Shown here: positions 36,101 to 47,703 of the stretch, in pieces
Numbering within the stretch: the first letter of the stretch is position 1
Layout of the letters: every line of letters starts with the position of its first letter
DNA from: Typha latifolia
Taxonomy: Eukaryota; Streptophyta; Magnoliopsida; Poales; Typhaceae
Direction: 5' to 3'
DNA length: 64,000 nucleotides
NCBI GenBank assembly: GCA_019914945.1
Contig: CM034109.1
Location: forward strand, 930,001-994,000
The notes under the pieces: generated by a model
What the model saw: only the letters and a program-made list of their open reading frames with translations
Told to the model about the DNA's origin: nothing
The model's database searches: none
Position numbers and translations under genes: made by a program

Positions 36101-36972
36101 AGTAGCATTCTCCCTAACCAAACACCCCCTAGGAGAGGCTTGGAGAGAATGGACTTTCAGGTATTAGTCTACAATTTATTCTAATTTGGAAGAGTGGATA
36201 TGAAAAATATATCAAACTATTTCTCCAACAACCTTCGCCCTCATAATTGTACTTCTCCCATAATATTTATTGAGTAGCATTCTCCCTAACCAAACACCCC
36301 CTAGGAGAGGCCTATCTTTGCTAGTAATATTTACCCATTATAGTCTGTTTTCTTGTCTATAACTGTTTGATTTTGAGTTAAAATTCTTGGTTGATTTTTC
36401 AGCAAAAGAGAATTATTCTTCACTTCCCTTTTTCCTTTCTTTCCATTACAATCGGCGCCATGATTTTCTTTGTCCTATTTCATTTCTGTATGCCATTGGC
36501 TAATGTATATGATCCTTGCCTTTTGTGATTGTAGAAAAGTTTCCCTTGTATTAATTGAACCATGACCTCCAATAACTTCCACCAATGTCTATACACTTGT
36601 TAAACAATCGATAAATCAACATTTGAGGCAACAAGGCTTTAATATTGTTACATTTTTATCTCTCGACCGGTTAGTGACTAATGATGGTTTTACTCTTTCA
36701 ATTCTCGTTTTTCTGTTCTCTTTCTTTGTACTCATGTTGAAAATGAAGGAGTACAATTTGTTACTGTGCTGCTTTATATAATACACACACACACACAACA
36801 TATTGCTTTTGGTATGTATTGATGTATTTTCTTTTGTCATCTGTGAACTTACATGATGATGACTGCTAAATGAGTCATTTTTATTGTTTTGCCATAGATG
36901 TTCCATTTGATGCCAACACCTCAGGGAAGCTTTTACGTGCTGAACGACATATTCCGTCTTAATTATGCTTGA
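30104..36972 (+). CDS. NTF2: Nuclear transport factor 2
   Basis: Two coding exons, 30104–30400 and 36898–36972 (stop TGA), joined in phase 0 by a 6497-bp intron with GT–AG ends. The product is 123 aa, the normal NTF2 length. Exon 1 starts MDPDAVAKAFVEHYYRTFD and runs through GLAGLYQDGSMLTFEGQKL and QAIVGKLTSLPF to LKFSQ. Exon 2 gives MFHLMPTPQGSFYVLNDIFR and ends LNYA. NTF2 is a homodimer that carries RanGDP into the nucleus through FG-nucleoporins; the hydrophobic pocket and the C-terminal NDIFRLNY strand are kept. Exon 1 is GC-rich. The intron carries two hAT-like nonautonomous elements and two tandem duplications. The gene looks intact; the only oddity is intron size. Confidence 0.96.
32671..33149. 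mobile_element. hAT-like nonautonomous DNA transposon, copy A (NTF2 intron)
   Basis: The terminal inverted repeats are CAATGAAGCACGGACAC (left) and GTGTCCGTGCTTCATAG (right), perfect over 15 bp. An exact 8-bp target-site duplication GAGATAAT flanks it (32663–32670 and 33150–33157). An 8-bp duplication and C-W-A-type ends point to the hAT superfamily. Subterminal GACACGG/CCGTGTC words are repeated. There is no transposase. The clean duplication suggests fairly recent insertion. Confidence 0.75.
33876..34505. mobile_element. hAT-like nonautonomous DNA transposon, copy B (NTF2 intron)
   Basis: The right end TGTCCGTGCTTCATAG matches copy A; the left end CTCCAAAGCATGGACATGG is a mutated version of its left end. 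The 8-bp flanks TGTGATGT (33868) and GCTGATGT (34506) agree at 6 of 8 bases. The interior differs from copy A: it has a pyrimidine-rich stretch (34040–34200) and a (TA)n plus TTTA run (34376–34420). It is older than copy A. Confidence 0.6.
35051..35380. repeat. 167-bp tandem duplication (NTF2 intron)
   Basis: The sequence beginning ATATTTCCTTGTGCCCTGG at 35051 recurs at 35218, and both units end CCTTTTCTTTTTTCCTCAAT plus CNTCTTTTATTCCTCAAT. The units differ by a few substitutions and small indels. Each unit again contains the word CTAGTACATGAAGTCAGTAT. Confidence 0.9.
35966..36310. repeat. 172-bp tandem duplication (NTF2 intron)
   Basis: A unit running from GCTTGGACAGAATGG at 35966 to CCCCCTAGGAGAG is repeated from 36138 with only a handful of substitutions. 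The unit ends with AACCAAACACCCCCTAGGAG, a word common at the ends of plant DNA transposons, so the units may be tandem copies of a small MITE. Confidence 0.9.
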
Positions 36973-39900
36973 GGAGCCTGTCAAGCCAGCTTGAAGGTAA
37001 TGATCATAACGGCAGTTGATGGACTATTTCTCTGTCGGGATTCATAATGGATTGATGGTTGCTATTTCGTTTTTTGGTTGTCCTATATCTGTATTGGTTG
37101 ACCGGAATGGTTGCTAAAGCACAGTAAATCCTCTGTTAGAGACCCGTGGGAGTTGGAACCCAGATTGTTTCTAATATATATCCTCTCGATGTTTTGTGGA
37201 GGTGTAATGCTCTGCTTTATTCCAAGTGATTGATTTCAGTAAATCTTGAATTGATTTCGGCAGAAAGGAGACATCAAGCCTGTGGATCGATTTCACTCGA
37301 CTGCACAAGCTCTTTGATGTCAACTAGACTGTAGAGTTATAACCTCTTAACCAGATATCTGCAGTCTATGGGTTTTGTTTGCATTGATTGGCATTTGATG
37401 TTTTGGTAAAGCAATCTGCTTCCTATTTCAAAATTTTCAAGGGATGCAACTCTTGTACCACTTGACAGGATATGTCTACAGCATTGCAACTGTTCTAACA
37501 GTGCAGGCCTATAAATCGTACTGCTGGGATCGTCAACATGTTACCCTATCAATTAGGTTTTAGACTATGGAGTTGTAATCCAGCGACTCAATTGGCATGA
37601 TGAAATGATACAGGGCCTTGGATAAGAATCTACGAGGCAATTGAGATGGCTCACCAAACTGTGTCTTATTAGCTGAAGCTAGAGTCATAAATCTCCAGCA
37701 TGTGAAAGCCCCTGGCATATGGTGGTCCAGGAAAAAGAAACCTCCAAAAGTAGTATGCTAGCAGTCCAGTGATTTTATTTCTAAAGTCGAGCTATTTTTG
37801 CCAGTAGATTCTTTCCTCTTCCAACATTCGACGAGTTGAAGGGAATACAAGATTCCTGTTATATTTCTTAGAGCGACCTCAAGTTGAAATAAAGATGGAA
37901 TTTAAGGTTTAAATAGTAACATAAGTCATTAATTCATAATATCAGGCAGAATTACCCCCAATGAATCAACATTCTCACAAAGAAGGAAAAAAAAAATACA
38001 ATAATAATCCAAAGAATCAAGCTGTGGACTGTTGAATTCTATCATCCACTGCTTTCCCCTAAAATATCTGTTCATCACTCTTAACTCTGCATGTGCAATT
38101 AATGGCAGATTACAACTGTTTGTCTGATACCATGCCTCTTAAAATATATTGTCAGAATACAACAAAAGTTTATACCTAACAGTAATCAACTTGTTTTATA
38201 AAAAAAAAAACAAAACAACAACCAACTTGTTAACAATCCTCTTACAAGATTACAAGACAGGAAGAGATGGAAGTGTGTTACAGTTCCATATTAGATCTGG
38301 AGGATTCTTTTTCTTTCTAATGGTTTAAAACATCTCTTGCAGTTGTAAAGGTCCATTGCTCATAATAAAAGGTGACCCTTAAGGTAGATCATCCTAATTC
38401 TGTATAGAGATTAATATTTTGGCCAACCACACATTGCAAACCTTTCCATTATCATTACTAGTGGAAGTGTAAAGAAGAAAACAACATCAGCACAAATGTT
38501 ATCATGAAACCATCAATGTCATGCTGTTGGTAATACCTAATTGTCTATCTTTGTTGGATTATGCTAGCTGTAGAAATACCTTCCCATACTACATGAGTAA
38601 AGCAACATTAATATGCATGCATTGGATTATTATGATTGTATGTATGAATTCCTTCTTTACTATCTACAGACTATAGATTTCCAAAACAATAAAAACAGTT
38701 TGGTAGTCCTGCAAAGTGAAACAATTAATGAATGACATTGTAAAATTTAAAAACAAAATAAAAATCAATTGACCCATGTTTGATTCCTTCCTAGAATAAA
38801 GGACAAAAGGAAAAAGAAAAGGAACAATTGCACAATGCAAAGAGGAAAAGAGGAAAAGAGGAAAAGGAAAGGAGGTTGTCATCCACAAATTAAGCAACCT
38901 CAAACAATATTATATGACTAGGTAATGAGTTTAAAGTTAGCTCTCCATCTATCAGATTATTGAAGTCCTGTATCCATCTCCTATCATTACCACCAATTCT
39001 GGTATAAAAATTTCATTTTCAATCAAAGGATCTAATATAATCGAGACAGTAATCCATTATCGATGACAAAAGGTGAGAGTTTTGAAACCTCTGCTATGAA
39101 TCTTATTGTAATAAAAACTCGCAAAGTGCAAGATGTATATAGAATAATAGCTCACAAGTGTCTAACAATTAGAGAGAACTAGCTTCGTAATCTATAGAAT
39201 CTAACCAAATTTAAAAGACAATAATAATTTAAGCATGGGAACATTGGAAGGTAGAAAGTCATAACAATTAAAAGTAGCAACATCATCAACCACTGTTCAT
39301 CCATGCATGTAATGGAGAGGTCATATCATATAATGACTTCATGACTCATCTTTAATCATGTGGTGGATGATAGATGTGACCCATGATGCTATTACACCAA
39401 AAAGAAAAAGAAAAAAAAGAGTAACATATTAGGAAATCAATCACTGCTCAATTGACAATGGACCCAACTCCTACCAACCATCTCTCTCAACTTTCTCTCC
39501 TTGTGTCCTCTTCTGTTTAGAGGACAATAGGAGAGGAGTAGGATAAGGAAATAAAAGGTTGTGACTGTGAATGCTTAATGCAAGAGACATGGAAATGAAG
39601 ACTGGCTTTTGGATCTCACCTCTCCCAAATTGTTATTAAAAGACCAAAAAATAAAAACTATTATTTTAGTTGGAATAATCCTTCCAATTTCAATAAGTAA
39701 TTGATAATGACACTTTTTATCCTTTCAGAGGAATTGCCTGAATCTTTCTGCCAACCATTTACAAACAGAACGATGTGACAACTTTTCCACGTTAATAATT
39801 TCTCTTTCCATCTCATAATCACATCTATGCTACCTAAATATCACTTCCAATGTTCCCCTTCTTCTTTCTACAACCCTGACCCATGGAAGGTAAAATCCAG

Positions 39901-39980
39901 AAGAATCTTTAACTGGCATGGCAGCTAATCATGAATCGCCAAGTACCCAACTGCAAGACAACATTCCTGCATTCAGGACT
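36973..39980. other. NTF2 3'UTR and intergenic DNA
   Basis: AT-rich DNA with a purine-rich run (38790–38875), no recognised exons and no clear element ends. It leads into the first DUF3339 gene. Confidence 0.5.
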
Positions 39981-39988
39981 GCAGAGCA

Positions 39989-40014
39989 TCCTCTCCTCTC
40001 CTCTCCTCTCCTCT
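39989..40014. repeat. (TCTCC)n microsatellite
   Basis: About five uninterrupted TCTCC units, some 130 bp before the first DUF3339 start codon. It may lie in the core promoter or leader. Confidence 0.9.
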
Positions 40015-40093
40015 AAGTAACACCTAGAGCTGCAGATAGTTCTACTTCTATAGATAGAAGAGTTGAGGAAGAGTTAGAGAGAAAGAAAGCACC

Positions 40094-40105
40094 AAGAAGA
40101 AGAAG

Positions 40106-40135
<30 letters not shown>
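40094..40135. repeat. (AAG)14 microsatellite in the leader of a DUF3339 gene
   Basis: Fourteen perfect AAG units end 9 bp before the ATG at 40145. The tract is therefore in the 5' untranslated leader and is likely to be length-polymorphic between individuals. Confidence 0.95.
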
Positions 40136-40136
<1 letters not shown>

Positions 40137-40144
40137 TGTCAAGG

Positions 40145-40357
40145 ATGTCAGATTGGGCTCCAGTGTTCATATCAGTGGTTCTCTTTATCCTTCTTTCTCC
40201 TGGATTACTATTCCAAATCCCAGGGAAGTGTAGGCTTGTGGAGTTTGGCAACTTCCAGACTAGTGCCATATCCATACTATTGCATGCAGTAATCTTCTTT
40301 GCTGTCATTGCCATCTTCCTCATAGCTATTGGAGTTCACATGTATCTGGGATCCTGA
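40145..40357 (+). CDS. DUF3339 small membrane protein, copy 1
   Basis: A 70-aa intronless gene starting MSDWAPVFISVVLFILLSPG. It keeps every family landmark: the N-terminal DWxPV, a first membrane segment (about 6–24) ending LLFQIPG, the basic loop KCRLVEFGNFQTSAISIL, a second membrane segment (about 46–66) with AIGVHMYLGS at the end. DUF3339 proteins are plant-specific, two-helix membrane proteins of unknown function. The ATG at 40145 is chosen because other members begin M(A/S/T)DWxPV. This is the most diverged + strand copy of the four in the window (for example CRL for RSRI, FQTSA for MQTSG). It appears intact. Confidence 0.93.
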   Translation: MSDWAPVFISVVLFILLSPGLLFQIPGKCRLVEFGNFQTSAISILLHAVIFFAVIAIFLIAIGVHMYLGS

Positions 40358-40874
40358 TCGATCTGCAAGCTCAAGTATTAAATTTCCCAACTTGGGTGTC
40401 TTTCTTTACTTCATTGTTATGCTTTAGTTTAATTTCATTTTAGCTTCTTTTTTTTTTTTAAAATCTTTTGCATGTCACTGTCTAGATTTGAACATTGTTG
40501 CAGTTGACCTTCTCCTTTTTACGTATCTATAATTGACTTCTTCTCTTTCAGGTATATTTGCAGAAAGAACCTGCAGTTAATGTACTAATATCTCATTCTT
40601 CTCTCCTTTTCTTTTTTGGTTGCATGTTTTGATATTCTTTATAAGTCGAAAGGAGAAGGTTTCTTTTGAATATATATCTAAAGATGAGATACAAATATAT
40701 ATATATATATATAAATAAAGAGAAATTTTGGTGGTGATATGCAAAAGATTTCTTTTATTTTCTTTTTAATTTGTTTGTTCCCTTTGTAATTACTATGTGA
40801 TTTTATTATGAATTATCTCGTTCTATGTGTGTGTGGTGATGGTTTTTTTTTATTCTTGGGAGGAGTTTTTTTTT

Positions 40875-41266
40875 ACAAAAATTTGCATTTAACACCCGCC
40901 TTTTATTTTATTTGCAGTTTACTCCATCTAATATTTACAAATTAAACCCTACTTTTATCATATACATACTGAAAACTTCCTATGTTGGAGAAAGTTGTTT
41001 TTATTTTAGGGCACGAGATTATCATTATTTTCCTTAAAAATAAGATAAAGAGAGCAAATTAGCTTGGATAAGGTTAAGTATAGCTTGGAGTAGGATAAGA
41101 ATTGACTTAATCTAGGGTTTTTAATTAAGTTTAGTTACAAATATAACAATAAGGTATTTTCTATATATATTTGATAAAATATAGGGCTTCATTTGCAAAT
41201 ATTAAAAATAAAGGGTGTAAAATGGAAATATGTTAAACAGCAGGGTGTTAAATGCAAATTTTCCTA
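40875..41266. mobile_element. Foldback MITE
   Basis: The left arm ACAAAAATTTGCATTTAACA then CCCGCC pairs with the right arm, whose reverse complement reads AGGAAAATTTGCATTTAACA then CCCTGC. Pairing continues inwards (left TAATATTTACAAATTAAACC with right GGGCTTCATTTGCAAATATTA read in reverse). No coding capacity. The element lies about 500 bp after DUF3339 copy 1. Confidence 0.6.
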
Positions 41267-41458
41267 GGCTTTATTATATGGAAAAACCTCTCAACTGTAG
41301 AATAATTTCATTAGATTTTTCGAAAGTATTCTTTCCTATATCTAATATATGATATGATAATTTTAGAAAATCAAGTTTATTTATAATAAAATATTCCTCT
41401 CTTTGCTAATATTTTTTTAAAATTTTAGTTCTAAATGCCGTTGATAAAATCAATATGT

Positions 41459-41496
41459 CACGCTACAGAGACAAATAATAATAATAATAATAATAA
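41459..41496. repeat. (AAT)n microsatellite
   Basis: A short ATA/AAT trinucleotide run near 41474–41496 in AT-rich intergenic DNA. Confidence 0.8.
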
Positions 41497-42269
41497 ATTG
41501 ATATTATCGACAGAATCGAGAAGTTAAGCAAAAGATAAGAAGAAAAAAGAGAGATAAAATTTACGTGATTCGATTATTTGCTTATAATGTGAATATGAAG
41601 TAAAAATGCAAAAATTCTAATAAAAACCATTAATCCAATGCAATTCTAATCTCTAGTAGGTGTTCCAGGGCTCTCATGTTGCTAAAAAGGATCCAAAGAG
41701 GTGAGTAAATGAGATAACTAAAATTCTAATAATTATTTATCTGTGCATAAAATAAAGAAGTTAATAAATTTGAAGATAATCAAAAAATACAAATAATGGA
41801 TTAAAAAAATTAGATTTTTAGTTGAGAAGACTAGATAACATAATTTCTACACAGTTCCTGGGGAATTTAATGCTATCTCAATTAATTAATTAGACCAGTG
41901 TCACTGAATTTTGAAACTTGGAATACTCATATAACATGAGCCCATTTAATTATTTAAATACTACTCTTAGTTATTTAAAGAAATGAAAAAAAAACTATTC
42001 TTTTAAGTACTACTAACACCACATTAATCGACAAATATTGAAGTTGATATTTAATAGATTTTTAATTTATGTTGTTATATACATATAGTTTAAGCTCGTT
42101 GTATCTGATCTTGAGGGCTAGCATTTTTCCAATTATCAAACAATATAGATGTCAGTAATAACTATATTATTCTTCACGAATCTCTACCAAAGACATTGGG
42201 GGCAATGATTGATCGTTCGACAAAGATGTTCTAGTTCATCGAACATTACAAGCTTGCCATTCTCCAATG

Positions 42270-42740
42270 ACTCGTAAAGCAAAGAGATCTACAACAACGA
42301 TTACTTTCAATGATGCAAAGAAAACTTGGCATCTAACTCTATTCCTCATCCTCTCTTTATCTAATGCCTATTTGGGTAGGGCTGCCTTGACACCAGGAGA
42401 TGTGCAAACAGGCTTTTGCACATTCCTGCAAAGAAATTATACTTCATGGTGTTCAAAGAAGCAATCTACAATCTCAAAGCCTAAGTATGGAAGGAGAATA
42501 TCGAAGTCTTACATATACTACAGTTGAACTCACACGGCTTGCATCTCTACTATGTGATCTTATAGTTCAATTGCATAAAAGTTCCTATGTGATAACCTAA
42601 TTGTGTTACATCTGTCTTGCAACCTCGTTTTACACCGCAGAGTAAGCATAATGAAATTGACTACCACTTCGTTAGAGAACGAGTTGCTCTTAGTTTAATA
42701 CAGACTCAACATGTTTCGACTCAACTCTAACTTGTGAGAC
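42270..42740 (+). mobile_element. Ty1/copia RNase H fragment
   Basis: The readable string TGFCTFLQRNYTSWCSKKQS matches the copia RNase H motif (TGFCxFLGxxLxSWxSKKQ). A second-frame string EGEYRSLTYTTVELTRLASL follows, then SKHNEIDYHFVRERVALSLI near 42640–42710, the C-terminal copia landmark. Frames are shifted and no LTR is visible, so this is a dead 3' pol fragment. Confidence 0.75.
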
Positions 42741-43359
42741 TAAGAGTCAAATCGAACCTCCATAAGCAGCTCAATTTGATGAGGAGTAATAACCATATTG
42801 TTCTTCACGACAAAGATCGAACCTCTCTGGCTAAGACATTGGAGATGAGGATCAATTGACAAAGATGTAGTAGCTCATCAAACATCTATCAATAGCTTAT
42901 GCCACCAAAGATTCTATTACAAGCAATTGCGATCATAAAAAATCTCTTTGCCTCAATTATAGAAAAAGACATAACCACTCGTACAAGAAAACTTACATAA
43001 TTTTATTCAAATTAAATATCATAGGACATATTATACATCTCATGTTCAGTTTTTTTATTCATTCTTTCCATAATTGTGCTCTTCAAGTATCTATTTATAT
43101 TCACTTGATAGATACACCTAAAAATAAAAACAAGGGAATTACATATCCGTTCTTATTCTAGAATAAGTCTTCTTATTATAGTGCAGTAACTAAACAACAT
43201 CTTACCTTATTATAGTATATTAATTTTATATTATCTCTTATCTTATTCTATATAACTTTCTAAAAATTATTTATTAACAACCAAAGATTATTATTAGACA
43301 GTACATAATTACTAGTCATATCAGTTACAGTCGCTATATTCTCTCTCTCCTCTCCAAAT

Positions 43360-43490
43360 GCAGCCCCGCATACTCGTACACCCCAGTAGTGCAGGGTATT
43401 ACTCCGCACACCTAAGTGTAGGGTTATAACCTCGTGTATACCCGTACAGTGTGGGGTTATAACCTCGCATACCCGCATAATGCGGAGAAA
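43360..43490. repeat. Degenerate GC-rich minisatellite, about four units of roughly 33 bp
   Basis: Units of the type CGCATACCCGTACAGTGTGG then GGTTATAACCT recur about four times with substitutions (for example AGGGTTATAACCTCG near 43421 and GGGGTTATAACCTCGCATAC near 43453). Each unit contains the palindrome GGTTATAACC or a variant. This block is far richer in GC than its surroundings. Confidence 0.6.
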
Positions 43491-43990
43491 ATTTTGAAAT
43501 ATTGTTTCCCACCGACTTAAGAGTATTTTCGTCGTTTGGTTTAAACTATCATTAATTTCTGATACTTTCATATCAATTTTATGTCACATCAAATATAATT
43601 ATTACTCGTTATATTAATACTGAACTAAATACTAAAATAGCTTATACTAGTATTAGCTCTCTTTTTCTAGTATTAAAAATTAGAATTGTTACATCTATTT
43701 CACTCTTAAAGTGAATATAGCCTAAAAGTCTTTGCAGAAAAAATAGCAAATAAATAGTGTAGGATAGGATTGAAGCTTCTTTAACTAACTATGCTATATA
43801 ATATTTATACGTTTATTTTAGTCTATATATATATATAATATCATCTCACATATTATATTAATCATATTGCCATAGTATGCCATACATGCTTTCAAATTAA
43901 TGATTATTATAAAGATCTATCATCTTAGAAATTAGATGGTGTATCTATTGTACCATATTTTTTTTACTAATTATTACAAGATTAAAATAC

Positions 43991-43993
<3 letters not shown>

Positions 43994-44032
<39 letters not shown>
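43994..44032. repeat. (TA)n microsatellite
   Basis: About 19 uninterrupted TA units in AT-rich intergenic DNA. Confidence 0.95.
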
Positions 44033-44035
<3 letters not shown>

Positions 44036-45132
44036 CAACTCCCAAATAGGAAAATTTTGGGTAAGCTAACATTTTTGAAAATATAGGAATCTAACATTTT
44101 TGAAGATATAGTGCTAATGGGAGGGCAATGCTGGTGGTCTGGAAAGACATTGCTCTCCTTGTTGAGAACTTTATGGAAAATTTGTAAATATCTCAAAATG
44201 ATTTAATGGGAAAATTATCAAAAATATACACTATGCATTACAGCAATTTATCATTTGATCCTATCTTTTAGGTTCAATTCCTCAAATATTCTTTAGCTAA
44301 AGTAATTATATACGCTTAGTTAACTTAACTACAGGTGCAAAATAATATTTTTACCTCTAATTAAGTAATTAGTGTAAGTCAAGTCAAATGCCACATTATT
44401 TCTTATACTTCATCTCATCGTCTTCTTTCTCAACACTGCCTAATCTCTTTTCCTCATTCCTTTCCTACCTTACCGCTTTATTTTTCCATCTATTATCTCC
44501 TCACCTCACACATCAACTTGTAAGTAATAATAACTTTACCGGAAAATCTCGCTAGAGAGCGGGGACTTCGCCGGAGAAGAATATGAGGTGGAGTTGAGGG
44601 TGTTTATCATTGGCCACTTGGTGGTGGTACTCTCCGGCGAGATCTTTGATACCTAAAAGTTGTATTGGTAGGAGAAAAAAATAAGATGAGAGATGCTAAA
44701 GAGAGGAAGAAATTTTTTTTTTTTCTAAATCCATTTCTTTGTAGGAATATTTTTCCCTAATATTCGATTTAAATCCATTACAGAGGAATCCAACCTTTTG
44801 CAATCCAAGTTAGGATTATTATTTGTGATGCCCCATAAATTTCTCCTTTTCTTTTAGCTAGCATTGAAAAGAAAAGAAGAAAAGAAACCTAATATATGAA
44901 TGAGCAAAGAAGAATTAATATAATTTCAAGTTAAACCTATATACTCAGTTTCATGCACATATGAACTGGAGACATATATATAACATTACTTCCATATTCA
45001 TCATCCACAAAGATATATAAAACATAGGCTAGTATGCAACTTTCATGAGCCCAGAATTCAAAATGAATGCATCTTCTTACAATTTTAAAAATATAGCACT
45101 TGAGATGAGATGATGACCATCCTAACTTTTGA

Positions 45133-45345
45133 TCATCCAGCACGAATATGCACGCCGATCGCAACCACAAGGATGGTTAGGATTGCAAAGAAGATGATAC
45201 TATGAACTAGGATTGATATTCCACTGGTGAACATGTTGCCAAACTCGATAACCCTCGCCCTCGCCGGTAGCTGGAACAAGAGGCCGGGCGAGAGAAGGAT
45301 GAAGAGGACGACGGCGATGATCACCGGCCCCCAGTCAGTAGACAT
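45133..45345 (-). CDS. DUF3339 small membrane protein, copy 2 (inverted)
   Basis: A 70-aa intronless gene on the minus strand starting MSTDWGPVIIAVVLFILLSPG, then LLFQLPARARVIEFGNMFTS and ending VVAIGVHIRAG. Two membrane segments (about 7–25 and 46–66) flank a short basic loop, as in all family members. Differences from the neighbours: an extra residue at position 3 (MSTDW against MADW), PARAR where the others have PGRSR or PGKCR, and IRAG at the C-terminus. A minus-strand TATA box about 70 bp upstream of the ATG supports an independent promoter. It is intact; its function is unknown beyond family membership. Confidence 0.94.
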   Translation of the reverse strand: MSTDWGPVIIAVVLFILLSPGLLFQLPARARVIEFGNMFTSGISILVHSIIFFAILTILVVAIGVHIRAG

Positions 45346-45410
45346 CTCTGGATCTCTTTAAATCTTACTTAGCTCTAGGAGGTGGAGAAGTTGCATATGT
45401 TCCACTGCTA

Positions 45411-45420
45411 CTCTATATAG
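45411..45420 (-). promoter_or_regulatory. Likely TATA box of DUF3339 copy 2
   Basis: The minus strand reads CTATATAGAG, about 70 bp upstream of the start codon at 45345. The predicted start site is near 45385. Confidence 0.6.
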
Positions 45421-45424
45421 ATAG

Positions 45425-47700
45425 GAAACATGGTGTGTTATTCTATCAAAGTTGTAGGATCCACTAGGTTTGAGGAAATTCCTGCTATTTGAGTACACAC
45501 ACGTCAATGGCATATATTCTTTATTTTTTATTCTCCTGAACTATTAAAAATATCTCATTCATTCGACGCCATAAACGAGTAAAGTAAAAAGATTAAAATA
45601 CCCCTCTAATTCTAATTACAGAAAAACAGTGATAGTTCGAAAAGTCTAAGAGTAATTATCCATTGTTCACATTAATTTTCTATGTTTACTTACAATAGTA
45701 GAATAGAGGATCCCTAATTGACTACAAATGATGAAAATATGCAAGGCCTTAAATGTAAGAAATTCTTACAAAGTAGTTTATAGGAATCCATATCCTCTAT
45801 TTAAGCAAAGGAGGTCATCCTTAATGAGCAAGAAAGGAGTGGAAAGGAAAAGTGCCAAGAGGGAAGTGGGGGAAATAGCTTTTGAGTTAATGGGGAGTAC
45901 CTATGCTTTTACATAAATCCACTTTGTCACTAACCACACAATATTCTTTTTTCTTTTCCTTTCTGTTAGAGAGTTGGATCATATGGAACTTTACAAAAGT
46001 TATATTAGACCAATTAATCTCTTGAAGAATGTTAAAAAAGCAAGATTAGCTTTTTTGTCAAAGTGCTAAAAGATTTAATTATTCCTTCTTTCTTTTCTTT
46101 GATTGAACTAATGTTCTTATATGTTTGTCATAGGCCTAAGATTTTATTTCGATTTGTTTCTTTTTGGTAGATCATGGGTCAATCCTCCCGAGAAATAGGT
46201 TAAGAAGAATCAAACTATATGCACACAATATTTCAATAAAAAATCTATTAATATCATTTTAAATGCATATGTAAGGAATTGAATTTATGAACTCTCGTAT
46301 GAGTCGATAGAACACAATCACTAGGCTAAAACGGTGACAGATAATTTTTTTTTAGAGGGCAAGTTTATAGATTGATAATTACAATAATTATCAATATTCG
46401 GTTACAACTTGATACACAAAGGAAATATGATATAAGGCGATCTACCTAAGCACAAGAATAGAGGGTAGCTGGTATGGATGGCATGGAGAGGGGAAGAGGA
46501 GGGCGATAGAGTAGGAAGAGAAGAAAATGCCTCACGAATGAAGAGAGAAGCACCTTCCCTCCCTTCACTTACTCATTGTAAGTAAGAGGGGAGACGAGAA
46601 AGGCCATCGCCGGTGGAGAAAAACTTCAAGAAACGAGAGGAGCCAAATATATATAAATTTATACGTGTGTGTTTATTATATATGTAATGTTCTTGTAATA
46701 CTAAACGTCAAATATATATGTTATCTCTTATGCTTTAGACAAAATTACTTTATCTTCATGAGCTTTGTTTTTTATCACTATGCTTTTTTTATCACTATGC
46801 TTTCCTACATCTTAACTATGTTGCGACCTTTAAATTTTCATCCAAAGTTAACAATATTTGTGTATTTTTATCTTAAAATTAGACCAATTTATATCACTAA
46901 GCTATCATAATTTTTACAATTTAGTCATGATGCTTAGAAGAATTAATTTTTGTCCAAACTAGAAGAGAATAAAATGCATTTATGACATACCTCTAGTTAA
47001 GGTAGGGTTATAATGTGGAAGGATGGTGAAATTGTTGATAACGGTGAGGGTGCAGATGGTGATGAAGGATAGGTAAGATTTTAGAATGGAAGAAGAGGGA
47101 GAAAATGACCAGCCCTATAGGACTAGAGTTACAACAATAGGAGAGGGCGGCCAACTTGGTGGGCTCGACGGCTAGGGTTTAAGAGATTGAGAGGGAGGGA
47201 TGGTTTGAGAGAGATAGAGAGAAGAAGAGAAGATGCAAATCTAATAATCTTTGATACCTTAAATTAGATTGTTCTCCACATATATATAGAAGCTAATGCA
47301 AAACTAAACAAAACCATTAAATTAACCTAAGTCGAGTTGGGAAATGACATTAGGCGTTTCATTGCATTGAAAATAGGTTCTCTTAGTCTGTAGCATCATG
47401 AGGTCGTTCATCTGAAATCTAATTAATATTATTTTAGATGCATTAGAAAGTTTATCTAATTATTTATAATTTTGTCTATAAAGAGTATCTTTAAATTTGA
47501 CTTGTAGATTGATCATATAATGAAGAAAATAAGTTTCAATTTGAATAAAACTATAGGAGGTAAAGTGACACAAATAAAACTTTAGGGGATGAAGTGAATT
47601 TAGGCCTAACCATAGGTAATGTAATTTTTCCCTAGTTATAATATTTTAAACATTTGTAGTAGTAATTATGTAAAGAAAATCATATATTTAAATATTGACC
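45425..47700. other. AT-rich intergenic DNA between DUF3339 copies 2 and 3
   Basis: No gene recognised. Purine-rich stretches (46480–46640 and 47020–47230) with similar wording suggest an old dispersed repeat, not resolved. Confidence 0.4.
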
Positions 47701-47703
47701 TAG

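Larger units (their letters stand above)
42750..45130. other. AT-rich intergenic DNA between DUF3339 copies 1 and 2
   Basis: It contains a GC-richer minisatellite (43360–43490) and a (TA)n tract (separate entries). No coding sequence was recognised. Confidence 0.5.
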
